Source: Rubrivirga sp046845755 (GTDB taxonomy: Bacteria > Bacteroidota > Rhodothermia > Rhodothermales > Rubricoccaceae). From it: DNA of 64,000 bases. Positions 15,640 to 22,910 of this stretch are shown in pieces. Made by a program: the position numbers and the translations under genes. The stretch is from positions 2,294,001-2,358,000 of the forward strand of contig NZ_CP177357.1 in the NCBI RefSeq assembly GCF_046845755.1, written 5' to 3'. The notes below the pieces were generated by a model that did no database searches, was not told the origin of the DNA, and saw only the letters and a program-made list of their open reading frames with translations. How positions within the stretch are numbered: position 1 is the stretch's first letter; each line of letters begins with the position of its first letter.

Positions 15640-18090
15640 CTACCGCCGCATCTCGGCCGCGCGCACCACGTCCGCGAGAACGACCGCCGCCGTCACGTCG
15701 GCGCTGGCGCCCGGGCCGCGGACCGTCAGCGCGTGGTCGCCGGAGCGCTCGGTCCGGATGGCGACGGCGACCTCGGCGCCCCGCAAGCCGGCGAACGGCG
15801 CGCCGGGCCCCACGTCGACGGCCTCGACGCGCGCGCGGACCGTCCCGCCCGCCAGCCGCGCCACGTACTGGCGCTCGCCGTCGGCGACGCGCTCGCGCCA
15901 CGCGGCGTCGGCCTCGGGGAGCCGGGCCCAGAACTCCGCCAGCGGGACGTCCGCCAGCGCTGGGGGCACCAGGCTCTCGACCTCGACGGTCGTCACCTCG
16001 GCCCCGACCTCGCGCGCCAGCAGCGCCAGCTTGCGGGCCACGTCGCGGCCCGACAGGTCGGAGCGCACGTCCGGCTCGGTCAGCCCCGCGTCGCGCGCGG
16101 CGGCGACGGCGGCGGAAAAGGCGGCCCCGTCGCGCATCCGGTTCATCACGAATGCCAGCGTGCCCGAGAGCACGCCCTCGACGGCCAGCACCCGGTCGCC
16201 GGTGCGGACGAGATCGCGCAGGCGGCCGACGACGCCCAGGCCGGCGCCGACGGTCGCGTCGTAGAGGTACGGGGCGACGCCCGCTCGCGCGGCGGCGTGC
16301 GCCTGGCGCCACGCGCCCGCGCTCCGGCCCGTCGTCTCCTTGTTCGGGGTGACGACGGCGACGCCCGCGCCGAGCCACTCGGCATGCCGCGCCGCCACCT
16401 CCGGGCTCGCGGTCGCGTCGACGACGACCAAGCGTTCGAGTCGGGCGGCCGTCAGCCGCTCCGTCAAGGCATCGAGATCGGCCGCGTCGGCGTCGGCGAG
16501 CGCGGCGAGCGCCGTCTCGGGATCGAGCCCGTTCGCGTCCCACAGAAGGCGCCGGCTGTCGGCCAGCCCGGCCAGCACGATGTGGACGCCGGCGTCGCGC
16601 AGGCCGGGCCCGTGCGCCGCCAGCAGGGCGAGCAGGCGCGTCCCCAGCGTCCCGGCCCCGACGACCACGAGGTGCGTCCGCAGACGGCGCCGCGCGAACG
16701 CCTCGTGCAAGGCACGGACCGCCGCATCCGCCTCGGCATCGGCGACGACGGCCGAGACGGTGTGGTCGCCCCCCCCCTGGGCGAGGGCGCGGACGTTGAC
16801 GTGGGCGTGGGACAGCGTGTCGAAAAACAGCCCCGCCAGCCCGGAGGCGCCGTGCAGCCCGGAGCCGACGGCCGCCACGACGGCGCAGCCGGGCTCGGCC
16901 GTCACACAGTCCACGTCGCCCCGTTCGATCTCGCGCGCGAGCGCCTTTTCCAAGAGCGCCACGACCGCGCCCACTTCCGTACCGCGGACTGCCAGCCCCA
17001 CGCTCCCCTCGGCCGACGCCTGGGCGACGAGCGAGACGGGCACGCCCGCCTCCGCGAGCGGCCCGAAAATGCGCGCCACTAGGTCGGGCACCTCGAGCAC
17101 CGACGCGCCCTCGACGCGGACGAGCGCCGCGCCCCGGATCGCCGTCACCGCCCGGATCGTGGGCTCAGCCTCAGAGTCGGCGGGCCCGATCTCGGTCCCG
17201 GGCGCCTCGGGCCGCAGCGTGTTCTTGATGCGCAAGGGGACGCCCTGCCGCGAGAGCGGCCGCATCGTGCGCGGGTGGAGCACCTTGGCGCCAAAGTGGG
17301 CCAGCTCGGCGGCCTCGGCGTAGCTCAGGCGCGCCAGCGAAAAGGCGTCGGCGACGAGCCGGGGGTCGGCGGACAGCACGCCGTCGACGTCGGTCCAGAT
17401 GACGCACTCGCTCGCGTCGAGCGCGCCGGCCAGGATTGTCGCCGTGTAGTCGGAGCCCGACCGCCCCAGCGTCGTCGTCACGCCGTCGGCCGTCGAGGCC
17501 ACGAAGCCGGTGACGACGGCGACGGCGTCGTGGGGCACCTCCGCCAGCGCGTCCCGGACAAGCGTGCGCGTGGTCGCAAAGTCGACGGCGGCCTCGCCGA
17601 ACGCGTCGTCGGTGCGGACGAACGCGGTCGCGTCGAGCGCGACGGCGGCGTGCCCGGCCGACCGGAACGCGGCGGCCACGACGGGGACGGAGCCCCGCTC
17701 GCCGGCCGACACGATCGCGTCGCGAAACCGGGCCGAGCACTCGCGTAGCAGCGACACGCCGTGCAACAGCTCGCCGACCTCTCCGAAGAGCGCGTCGAGG
17801 CGACCGTGGAGCGCCGCCCGCTCGCCCTCGGCCGCGAGTGCGTCGACGGCTTGGGCGTGCCGCTGGCGGACGCGGTCTAGGATCGCCCGGTGCTCGCCGG
17901 TCCGCCCCACCGCTGCCTCGATGGCCGCCAGCAGGTCGTCGGTGACGCCGCCGAACGCCGACGACACGACGACGCGGCGGTGCCCGGCGGTCTCGGGTCC
18001 GGTCGACAGCTCGACGACGCGGCGGACGCGGTCGGGTGTGCCGACGGAGGTGCCGCCGAACTTGGCGACGTGGACGGGGCGGTCGGGCAT
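15640..18090 (-). CDS. thrA: bifunctional aspartate kinase/homoserine dehydrogenase
   Basis: An 816-residue fusion that catalyses the first and third steps of the aspartate pathway. The kinase part starts VHVAKFGGTSVG and contains TTLGRSGSDYTATILAGAL (about 220). Two ACT-type regulatory repeats lie around 320-460. The homoserine dehydrogenase part begins with the Rossmann strand VVVGAGTLGTRLL (about 480), then VVTPNKETTG and VEGVLSGTLAFVMNRM. I chose the ATG at 18090 (MPDRPVHVAKFGG) because the kinase domain starts there; an upstream ATG at 18135 is in frame. It heads the leftward dapB-dapA-dapD group, so lysine, threonine and methionine precursors share one locus. Confidence 0.94.
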   Translation of the reverse strand: MPDRPVHVAKFGGTSVGTPDRVRRVVELSTGPETAGHRRVVVSSAFGGVTDDLLAAIEAAVGRTGEHRAILDRVRQRHAQAVDALAAEGERAALHGRLDALFGEVGELLHGVSLLRECSARFRDAIVSAGERGSVPVVAAAFRSAGHAAVALDATAFVRTDDAFGEAAVDFATTRTLVRDALAEVPHDAVAVVTGFVASTADGVTTTLGRSGSDYTATILAGALDASECVIWTDVDGVLSADPRLVADAFSLARLSYAEAAELAHFGAKVLHPRTMRPLSRQGVPLRIKNTLRPEAPGTEIGPADSEAEPTIRAVTAIRGAALVRVEGASVLEVPDLVARIFGPLAEAGVPVSLVAQASAEGSVGLAVRGTEVGAVVALLEKALAREIERGDVDCVTAEPGCAVVAAVGSGLHGASGLAGLFFDTLSHAHVNVRALAQGGGDHTVSAVVADAEADAAVRALHEAFARRRLRTHLVVVGAGTLGTRLLALLAAHGPGLRDAGVHIVLAGLADSRRLLWDANGLDPETALAALADADAADLDALTERLTAARLERLVVVDATASPEVAARHAEWLGAGVAVVTPNKETTGRSAGAWRQAHAAARAGVAPYLYDATVGAGLGVVGRLRDLVRTGDRVLAVEGVLSGTLAFVMNRMRDGAAFSAAVAAARDAGLTEPDVRSDLSGRDVARKLALLAREVGAEVTTVEVESLVPPALADVPLAEFWARLPEADAAWRERVADGERQYVARLAGGTVRARVEAVDVGPGAPFAGLRGAEVAVAIRTERSGDHALTVRGPGASADVTAAVVLADVVRAAEMRR

Positions 18091-18216
18091 CGGAGTGGCG
18101 GGCGGCGTCCGGGGAAGATGCTCGCGATCCGGCATCGGGGGGCGACCTGCCCGCCGGTTTCTGCCCGTTCCTCATTCCGCTCACGGCGCGGGCCCAGCGT
18201 CTTCGCTCTCGCTCCA

Positions 18217-18248
18217 TTGACCGGCCGACGGCGCGGCCTCTATCTTTG
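18217..18248 (+). promoter_or_regulatory. promoter of tRNA-Ala (Bacteroidota-type)
   Basis: TTGACC at 18217-18222 and TATCTTTG at 18241-18248, an exact TAnnTTTG -7 element, with 21 nt between the TTG and the TAT. The tRNA begins 35 nt downstream. This is the clearest promoter in the window and supports a Bacteroidota/Rhodothermota sigma-A. Confidence 0.85.
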
Positions 18249-18282
18249 CCCCGCGCCGGACGACAAGCCGGCGCCCCCGAAT

Positions 18283-18355
18283 GGGGCATTAGCTCAGTTG
18301 GTAGAGCGCCTCGCTGGCAGTGAGGAGGTCAACGGTTCAAATCCGTTATGCTCCA
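18283..18355 (+). tRNA. tRNA-Ala (anticodon GGC)
   Basis: A 73-nt cloverleaf. The acceptor stem is GGGGCAT/ATGCTCC with the G3:U70 wobble pair that identifies alanine tRNAs. The anticodon stem CCTCG/TGAGG encloses loop CTGGCAG, giving anticodon GGC. A GGTTCAAATCC T-arm region and discriminator A follow; CCA is not encoded. The last 42 nt plus one base form the attachment core of the integrative element, so the 3' half now present is presumably supplied by the element. Confidence 0.97.
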
Positions 18356-18356
18356 C
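18314..18356 (+). repeat. attL core (43-bp direct repeat in tRNA 3' half)
   Basis: Starts at CTGGCAG in the anticodon loop and ends at CTCCAC just past the discriminator base. It is identical to 33863-33905; the bases on both sides differ. Confidence 0.95.
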
Positions 18357-18362
18357 AGGTCG

Positions 18363-18397
18363 AAAACCGGCCCCCACTTCGTGTGAGGGCCGGTTTT
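18363..18397 (+). terminator. terminator after tRNA-Ala, brought by the element
   Basis: An 11-bp perfect stem AAAACCGGCCC/GGGCCGGTTTT with a TTCG-centred loop and a T-rich 3' arm. It lies just inside attL, hence on element DNA, and so supplies the terminator for the restored tRNA gene. Confidence 0.85.
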
Positions 18398-18440
18398 CTC
18401 GTTCAGCCCCTCCCCTGCCCTACCGCGCGCCCGAGTCCAC

Positions 18441-18490
18441 GTAGGGCACATGTCGGGCAAACCGGCGCGGAACGACGCGGAACGGCGCGG
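18441..18490 (+). repeat. putative integrase arm-type sites, attL side
   Basis: GTAGGGCACATGTCGGGCAA followed by two GCGGAACG units. About 36 of 45 positions match 33739-33783, in the same orientation, about 80 bp inside the other att core. In the excised circle the two copies would flank the attP core, as arm sites do. The 400-bp stretch 18357-18759 holds no gene, only these sites, the terminator and the 10-bp doublets below. Confidence 0.6.
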
Positions 18491-18520
18491 TCTGAGGAGC
18501 TGGCGCGAGGGCCCGGCACC

Positions 18521-18703
18521 CCGACATTTTGCGACATCCGGAGGGGTGGCCGTCGGGCTGGCGTGGGCTCAGGATGTGGACAAATGTGGACATCTCGGAA
18601 CGCCGCCGAGATGGCGACGGAGTTCTCGAGCGCGCCGCTGGCGACCGCCCGCGAGCTGAGGCGGTCGCCACTTCGGAACCGAAACCCGACGGCGCGGAAA
18701 TCT
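18521..18703 (+). repeat. phased 10-bp direct-repeat doublets, left end
   Basis: Head-to-tail 10-mers: CCGACATTTT-GCGACATCCG (18521-18540) and GTGGACAAAT-GTGGACATCT (18576-18595), with single units TTCGGAACCG and GCGGAAATCT at 18672 and 18694. Same family as the internal cluster at 22.91-23.38 kb. Possible recombination or replication protein sites. Confidence 0.6.
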
Positions 18704-18759
18704 CACGGCCCCCTCGGTCCCCAGGCGGGCGGGCCCCAGGGATCGGGCCCGCCCCTCCC

Positions 18760-19275
18760 TCACGGCGGCCGCTCGCACGCCCGGCAGTACGCCCGCCGTC
18801 GACGGTGCCCTCGGTAGCCGGAGGGGTACCGAGAGAACGCGCCGGGTGGCCGGTGCTGGCGGCACCGGGTACAGCGCACCTGCCCGCGCTCGGCGACGAT
18901 CCGGTCACGATCGGGGCCACGCGCCGCACGCGCGCACGCAGCCGAGCAGCACCGCCAGTCGCCGGCCCGGTAGGTCAGCGCGGCCACCGTCCCGCACGTC
19001 ACGCACGGGGCGGGCTCTCCCACTTCGGCGCCGAGGCGGGCGCAGGCGCCGGAGCAGTACAGGCGCTGGCGGGTCCGGACCGGGCCCGGGTCGAACGTCC
19101 GCCCGCAGCTCGGGCAGGGGCGGGACCGGGCCTCGGCGTGGCGCTCCGCGCTGGCGGCGCCGGCGCACGACGTCGAGCAGTACCGCTGGCGGGCCCGGCG
19201 CGTCCGCGCTCCGCACCGCTCGCACCGAGCGCCCCCGGCACGGCGGCCGGGGGCGGTGTGGGTGGCCACGGTCAC
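18760..19275 (-). CDS. four-zinc-ribbon protein of the element
   Basis: 171 residues made almost entirely of Cys4-type units: CERC...YCSTSC, CPSC...YCSGAC, CVTC...CCSAAC and a last CTRC...F...YCRAC. The final one resembles the small zinc ribbons found in phage endonuclease VII/HNH-type proteins (CxxC, a Phe, then CxxC), but no HNH or nuclease residues are visible. The GTG start at 19275 overlaps the upstream stop as GTGA; the longer upstream frame is a shadow. It is the last gene of the leftward early operon. DNA or RNA binding is a guess. Confidence 0.65.
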   Translation of the reverse strand: MTVATHTAPGRRAGGARCERCGARTRRARQRYCSTSCAGAASAERHAEARSRPCPSCGRTFDPGPVRTRQRLYCSGACARLGAEVGEPAPCVTCGTVAALTYRAGDWRCCSAACARAARGPDRDRIVAERGQVRCTRCRQHRPPGAFSRYPSGYRGHRRRRAYCRACERPP

Positions 19276-20075
19276 GACGACGCGGGCGCGGCCCGGGTGT
19301 AGGCGTCGCCCGGCCAGCCAGAGCGGACCGAGTCGGCCGTGAGCCCGGCCGTGAGCGAGCACAGTTCGGCGGCGCGGTACAGCGCCTCGGTAGCGGCCGT
19401 GAGTTCGCGCCGGACCTTGAACGCCAACGCGACCGCGACCGCCTCGGGCCCGGCCTCGACGACCGAGGGGTCGACGGGGTGGTAGCCGTACACGCCCTCG
19501 GTCCTCCACTCGCGCTCCGCTCCGGTGGGGTAGCCGCCCGCGTCCGTCCATGCGTACCCGACGTGGGGCACGGGGGCCCGGTCGGAGATCGTGAACCGGC
19601 GGCCGGTCAGCCAGCACTCGTAGACGGCCCGGCCCTCGGCGTGCGGGGTCCGGGGGTGGTGCTCCTTGGCGCCGGTCTTGGGCGGGGCGTGGAAGACGAC
19701 GGGGTCGGCCGCCCCCCACGTCGGGATGCTCTCGGCGAGGTCGAGGAAGCGGAGCCCGACGCCCGACGTGAGGAGGTCCGCCAGCCCCGCGCGCAGGGCG
19801 TTGTGCTCGGCGGCGTTCTCAGCCGCCCGCTCGGCGGGGCGCCCGGCCGCGTCGTCGGGCAGGCGCAGCAGGAAGGCGCCGGGAGGGAAGGCGTCGGCGT
19901 CGGGCGGCGGCGTCAGCGCGAACGTCTCGGGCGGGACCGGGCGGCGGACGGACTCGACGAGTGCGGCGAGGTCGGCGGGCGCGGCGTCGCCGAGCGCGTC
20001 GACGCCGTCGATGGGCACGAACCCGTCGGGCCATGCGGTGGGGGCGGTCTTCTTGGGGGTCTTGTCGGTAGCCAT
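19272..20075 (-). CDS. hypothetical protein of the element
   Basis: 267 residues from the ATG at 20075 (MATDKTPKKTAPTAW). The frame is open further upstream to 20366, but that part is Arg/Ser/Pro-rich and overlaps the HTH gene, so I rejected it. The body has an N-terminal Pro/Ala-rich part (about 10-75), a middle with AVYECWLTGRRFTISDRAPV and GYAWTDAGGYPTG, and an alpha-helical C-terminus (about 205-250). No family recognised. It overlaps the downstream zinc-ribbon gene by four bases. An ACTACCAACC motif, as in the divergent switch, lies 76 nt before its start. Confidence 0.6.
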   Translation of the reverse strand: MATDKTPKKTAPTAWPDGFVPIDGVDALGDAAPADLAALVESVRRPVPPETFALTPPPDADAFPPGAFLLRLPDDAAGRPAERAAENAAEHNALRAGLADLLTSGVGLRFLDLAESIPTWGAADPVVFHAPPKTGAKEHHPRTPHAEGRAVYECWLTGRRFTISDRAPVPHVGYAWTDAGGYPTGAEREWRTEGVYGYHPVDPSVVEAGPEAVAVALAFKVRRELTAATEALYRAAELCSLTAGLTADSVRSGWPGDAYTRAAPASS

Positions 20076-20232
20076 GGTGTGAGCCTGGGCTGCGGCCGCA
20101 ACCGTCCCGGGGGGCGCTTCGTAGATTCGCGCTCCGGCTGGGCTTCGGCCTGGTTGGTAGTCGGCGTTCGGTCCGCTTTCCATGCACTGGGGGCGGGCCG
20201 TTCGTCGTTGATGCCGGTGGGTCCGGCGTGGT

Positions 20233-20496
20233 CTACGGTCTGCGGAGCCTGTAGAGGGGCCCATCGACCGCGTAGCCTCCCCACCGCTCGATGATGCGGG
20301 TGCGGAGGTCTGTGAGGTTGCGGTCGGGGTACTTCGTCGCGTCGGTGACGGAGGCCGGGCTGACACCGAGGTCGGCGGCGGCGGCTGTCTTCGACTTGCC
20401 GGACGCCTTGATGGCTAGGGCGGCTAGCTCGGTCAGGTCCTCGGCGGAGTAGTGCCCGGCCCTCAGTTCGGTGGGGGGCTCGCGTGGGGTGGACAT
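20233..20496 (-). CDS. small helix-turn-helix protein (Cro-like)
   Basis: 87 residues. After a short tail, helices LTELAALAIKASG and KTAAAADLGVSPASVTDAT form a helix-turn-helix: the turn is DLGVSPAS, and VTDATKYPDRNL fits the recognition helix region of XRE/Cro-like or antitoxin-like proteins. It lies second in the leftward operon driven from the divergent switch (124-aa gene, then this one, 82 bp apart). It is the best candidate in the element for the protein that binds the 21-bp GATACG palindromes; this is inference. Confidence 0.65.
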   Translation of the reverse strand: MSTPREPPTELRAGHYSAEDLTELAALAIKASGKSKTAAAADLGVSPASVTDATKYPDRNLTDLRTRIIERWGGYAVDGPLYRLRRP

Positions 20497-20578
20497 GGTG
20501 AGGGGGGATGGAGGGAGGCCGGGGCGCCGCCGTCGGTCGGCGCCAGGGTCGGCCGGGGTGGAACCCGACGGCAGGGGG

Positions 20579-20953
20579 TCACGCCGCCAGCGTGGCGGTC
20601 ACGGCCTCGGCGGCGAGAGCGCGGGCCCGGTCGGCGCGCACGGTGGGGGAGCGCTTCACGCGGATAAACGAGGTCACGTCGGCGACGCTGGCGGAGCGGT
20701 CGGCGCGGGCGGTCGCCTTGATCTCGGCGAGGTAATCGGCGACCTGCCCCACCTCGGGCGGATAGTCGTAGGTCCGGCGGGTGGCCGACTCGATGACGTA
20801 GCCGCGCGCCTCCGTCCGGCCGTCGTCTTCCTCGTCGAGCGCGGCCAAGATGACGGGCGCGAGCTGGGCGAGGTCGGCGTCGATCCGATCGCGCTCCTCT
20901 CGCAAGTCGAGGAAGCGGCGGAGGTCGTCGGGATCGTCGAGGGCACGGAGCAT
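20579..20953 (-). CDS. small phage-type early protein
   Basis: 124 residues. An N-terminal helical part (DPDDLRRFLDLREERDRIDADL) is followed by a segment TEARGYVIESATRRTYDYPPEVGQVADYLAEIKATA. This resembles a class of unnamed phage/mobile-element early proteins with the pattern T-x-R-x-T-Y-x-Y-x-x-x-V and a helix of Glu/Lys spacing, here ending with FIRVKR. It is first in the leftward early operon. Its start (ATG 20953) is 9 nt after the ACTACCAACC leader motif and about 20 nt from the deduced transcription start. Function unknown. Confidence 0.6.
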   Translation of the reverse strand: MLRALDDPDDLRRFLDLREERDRIDADLAQLAPVILAALDEEDDGRTEARGYVIESATRRTYDYPPEVGQVADYLAEIKATARADRSASVADVTSFIRVKRSPTVRADRARALAAEAVTATLAA

Positions 20954-20962
20954 GGGGCGGGC

Positions 20963-21096
20963 GGTTGGTAGTGAGACGAAGATACGTTCCCTGGTCGTAT
21001 CTCGTCAAGCCCTAAATACGTTTGGCAGACGGAAAAAAGATTGGCCAGCCCTTGACAGATACGTTGATGGAACGTATCTTGGGATCACTACCAACC
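20963..21096. promoter_or_regulatory. divergent switch: two promoters, two 21-bp operators
   Basis: Rightward: TTGACA 21052-21057, 17 bp, TATCTT 21075-21080. Leftward (minus): TTGACG 21008-21003, 18 bp, TATCTT 20984-20979. Each spacer holds a 21-bp inverted repeat: GATACGTT-n5-AACGTATC (21058-21078, perfect) and GATACG-n9-CGTATC (20981-21001). A further TACGTT half-site lies at 21017-21022. Both transcripts should begin at or next to TCACTACCAACCG (21085-21097; minus 20974-20962). The operators lie where a bound repressor would block RNA polymerase at both promoters. Confidence 0.8.
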
Positions 21097-21114
21097 GGCC
21101 CCGGCCACCCGCAG

Positions 21115-21930
21115 ATGTTCAACCCCGACGACCGCACCGACGCCCTCTACACCCGTGGCGAAGACGACGCCCTCAACGGCTACGCCTTCGACGCCCCCGC
21201 CGACGCCGAGGGGGAGGCGGCCTACCGCGAGGGGTACGAGTCCGTCCGCCTCCCGGGCGTGACCGCTGGCGACGCCCCGGCCTACGGCCCCACGCTCTCC
21301 CCGGTCGAGGCCCGCGCCGAGGCGATCGCCGAAGACGCCGCCCTCGTGCTCGCGCACATCAACGCCGTCGGCGTCACCTTCGACGCCCGCAAGAAGGTCG
21401 GCGAGTCGGAAGAGTTCTCGTTCCTCCGGGGCGGCTCCGCTCTGGCGATCCCGTCGAAGCTCGCCAGCGTCATGCCCTTCCAGGGCGACGTGTCCCGGCT
21501 CGGCGCGGCGCTCGCGGACCTCGACGCCCTCACCCCCGGCGCGTCGCGGTCCTACCCCACCCGGCTCTACAAGCGGACCGACGGGGAGGGCGCCCCGGCC
21601 GTCGTCGTGATGGCGGAGACGGTCCCCGGCGACGCCGACTCGCTCCGCTGCCTCGGGATGCTGGCGGACAAGCACGCCGCGTGGATCGCCCCGGTCCTCG
21701 GCACCTTCCAGGGCACGGGCGCCGTGACCGAGGGGTCGAGCCCGATCCGGGTCTACGTCACGGCCGTGACCGGCGGGACGCCCGACCGCCCGACGCGGGG
21801 CGTCAACGTCGCGATCCACGGGACGGCCGACGCGGTGCGGGCGTTCTACGACACGGCCGCGATCGAGGCGCACCGCGAAGACGCCTACGGCTCCGGCAAC
21901 CCGGCCGCTGTCGAGGCGATCATCGACTAG
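21115..21930 (+). CDS. hypothetical protein, right arm of the element's switch
   Basis: 271 residues from the ATG at 21115 (MFNPDDRTDALYTRGEDD). The open frame reaches back to a TTG at 21022, but that region contains the -35, operator and -10, so a start after the deduced transcription start near 21087 is required. The protein is acidic and Ala-rich with an N-terminal region of repeated Asp/Glu. The middle reads FDARKKVGESEEFSFLRGG, and the end has Ig-like beta segments (IRVYVTAVTGG, VNVAIHGTADAVRAFYD). No DNA-binding motif or known family recognised. It ends at a strong hairpin. Confidence 0.6.
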   Translation: MFNPDDRTDALYTRGEDDALNGYAFDAPADAEGEAAYREGYESVRLPGVTAGDAPAYGPTLSPVEARAEAIAEDAALVLAHINAVGVTFDARKKVGESEEFSFLRGGSALAIPSKLASVMPFQGDVSRLGAALADLDALTPGASRSYPTRLYKRTDGEGAPAVVVMAETVPGDADSLRCLGMLADKHAAWIAPVLGTFQGTGAVTEGSSPIRVYVTAVTGGTPDRPTRGVNVAIHGTADAVRAFYDTAAIEAHREDAYGSGNPAAVEAIID

Positions 21931-21940
21931 GCCGACGGGA

Positions 21941-21963
21941 GGCGGGGGCCCGGCGCCCCCGCC
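21941..21963 (+). terminator. GC hairpin after the rightward switch gene
   Basis: A 9-bp stem GGCGGGGGC/GCCCCCGCC with a 5-nt loop starts 11 nt after the stop at 21930. There is no T-run, so it is a possible attenuator or terminator only. Confidence 0.45.
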
Positions 21964-22078
21964 GGTCCCGACCGCCAGCACGACGAACCCGACGCCCGCC
22001 CTTCCTGCCCCCGCCAGCGAGCGCGACGCCAGCCCGCCGATCGCCGACCCGAGACACGTCCGCACCGCCACCAGCACC

Positions 22079-22291
22079 ATGTTCCCCCTCACTCCCTCTC
22101 AGCGCGACAAGATTGAGAACTGGGCAACGGTGCGCGGGGTGGGGTTGGCGCTGGCGGTCGGGTCCGTCGGCCATGTGATCTGCGCCGAGGCTGGCGACCC
22201 GGGGATGAGCCACCTTCTGGCTCTCGCTGCCGGCTGGCTCTTGGCAATCGTGGGCGATAGGAAGGCCCGCCGCGTCGGGCGGCGCCATTAG
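22079..22291 (+). CDS. small two-helix membrane protein (holin-like candidate)
   Basis: 70 residues: a polar N-terminus (MFPLTPSQRDKIENWATV), a hydrophobic helix (GLALAVGSVGHVICA), a short loop (EAGDPGM), a second helix (HLLALAAGWLLAIVG) and a basic tail (DRKARRVGRRH). This is the layout of class II holins, but no lysin gene lies nearby and such small proteins are common, so the role is unproven. It is rightward, 148 bp after the previous gene, and convergent with the 134-aa leftward gene. Confidence 0.5.
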   Translation: MFPLTPSQRDKIENWATVRGVGLALAVGSVGHVICAEAGDPGMSHLLALAAGWLLAIVGDRKARRVGRRH

Positions 22292-22382
22292 GGACGACCG
22301 CGCGGCCCGATCCGAAACCGAGGGGACGGACAGCCCGGCGCCCCGTCCCGTGGCCGTCTCGATTCCAGACGGCCGGGCCGAT

Positions 22383-22396
22383 GTGTCCGCGGACAC
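22383..22396. repeat. 14-bp palindrome GTGTCCGCGGACAC, copy 1
   Basis: A perfect palindrome in the convergent gap between 22291 and 22409. The same 14-mer occurs at 27844-27857 and, with one mismatch, at 31976-31989, all inside the element. Confidence 0.55.
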
Positions 22397-22408
22397 GTCC
22401 GGCCGGTC

Positions 22409-22813
22409 TCAGTCGGGGACGCCCGCCGGCGCCAGCGTCACCATCCCGCCGGGCCCGTCGGCCACCAGCTCGGCCCGGCGGAGCGCGCTGAGGGCCGACG
22501 CCACGGCCGCGACGTCGAGCTCGAGCTTTTCCCCCAGCTCTACGGCGCCCTCGGCCGTGAACCGCCAGCCGTCGAGGGCGACGTACAGCCGGGCCGCACC
22601 AGGCGCTTCCGTCTCGGCCGCGAGCAGGAAGGGGGGGCACTCGGCCCCGCCGTCGAGCCCGATCCGGAGCCGGGCCCGCTGGCGGCGCTGGAGGTCGGCG
22701 CCGAGGTCGGCCACGTCGCGGCGGCCGTCGTCGTCGAGCGCGTCGCGGAGCGCTGGCGGGAGCTTGTCGAGGGGGCGGAGCGCGGCGGGGCGCTGGCGGT
22801 CGGTACGGGCCAT
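22409..22813 (-). CDS. hypothetical protein with winged-helix-like C-terminus
   Basis: 134 residues. A basic, Arg-rich N-terminus (MARTDRQRPAALRPLDKLP) and helices with RRQRARLRIGLD are followed by LYVALDGWRFTAEGAVELGEKLELDVAAVASALSALRRAELVA. The latter reads like a winged-helix or small HTH segment (a helix, then a 'LDVAAVASALSALRRAELV' recognition-like helix and a wing). The leader contains CAACCAACC before the ATG, similar to the ACTACCAACC of other element genes. It lies alone, with the internal repeat cluster directly upstream. Function not recognised. Confidence 0.5.
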   Translation of the reverse strand: MARTDRQRPAALRPLDKLPPALRDALDDDGRRDVADLGADLQRRQRARLRIGLDGGAECPPFLLAAETEAPGAARLYVALDGWRFTAEGAVELGEKLELDVAAVASALSALRRAELVADGPGGMVTLAPAGVPD

Positions 22814-22910
22814 GTCCGGGCGGGTTGGTTGCGGGGCGGAGCGTAGCGCCAGGCCGTGACGGGTGTTCCGTCAGGGGGCGCGGTCGCCACCCCCTCGCGC
22901 CCCAGAACGG

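Noticed and set aside
21022..21114. TTG start at 21022 for the rightward switch gene
   Set aside because: It would place the -35, operator and -10 inside the coding region; transcription should start near 21087, so the ATG at 21115 is preferred.
21920..22396. 158-residue minus-strand frame
   Set aside because: Arg/Gly/Ala-rich shadow of the small membrane gene region, with no leader or motif.
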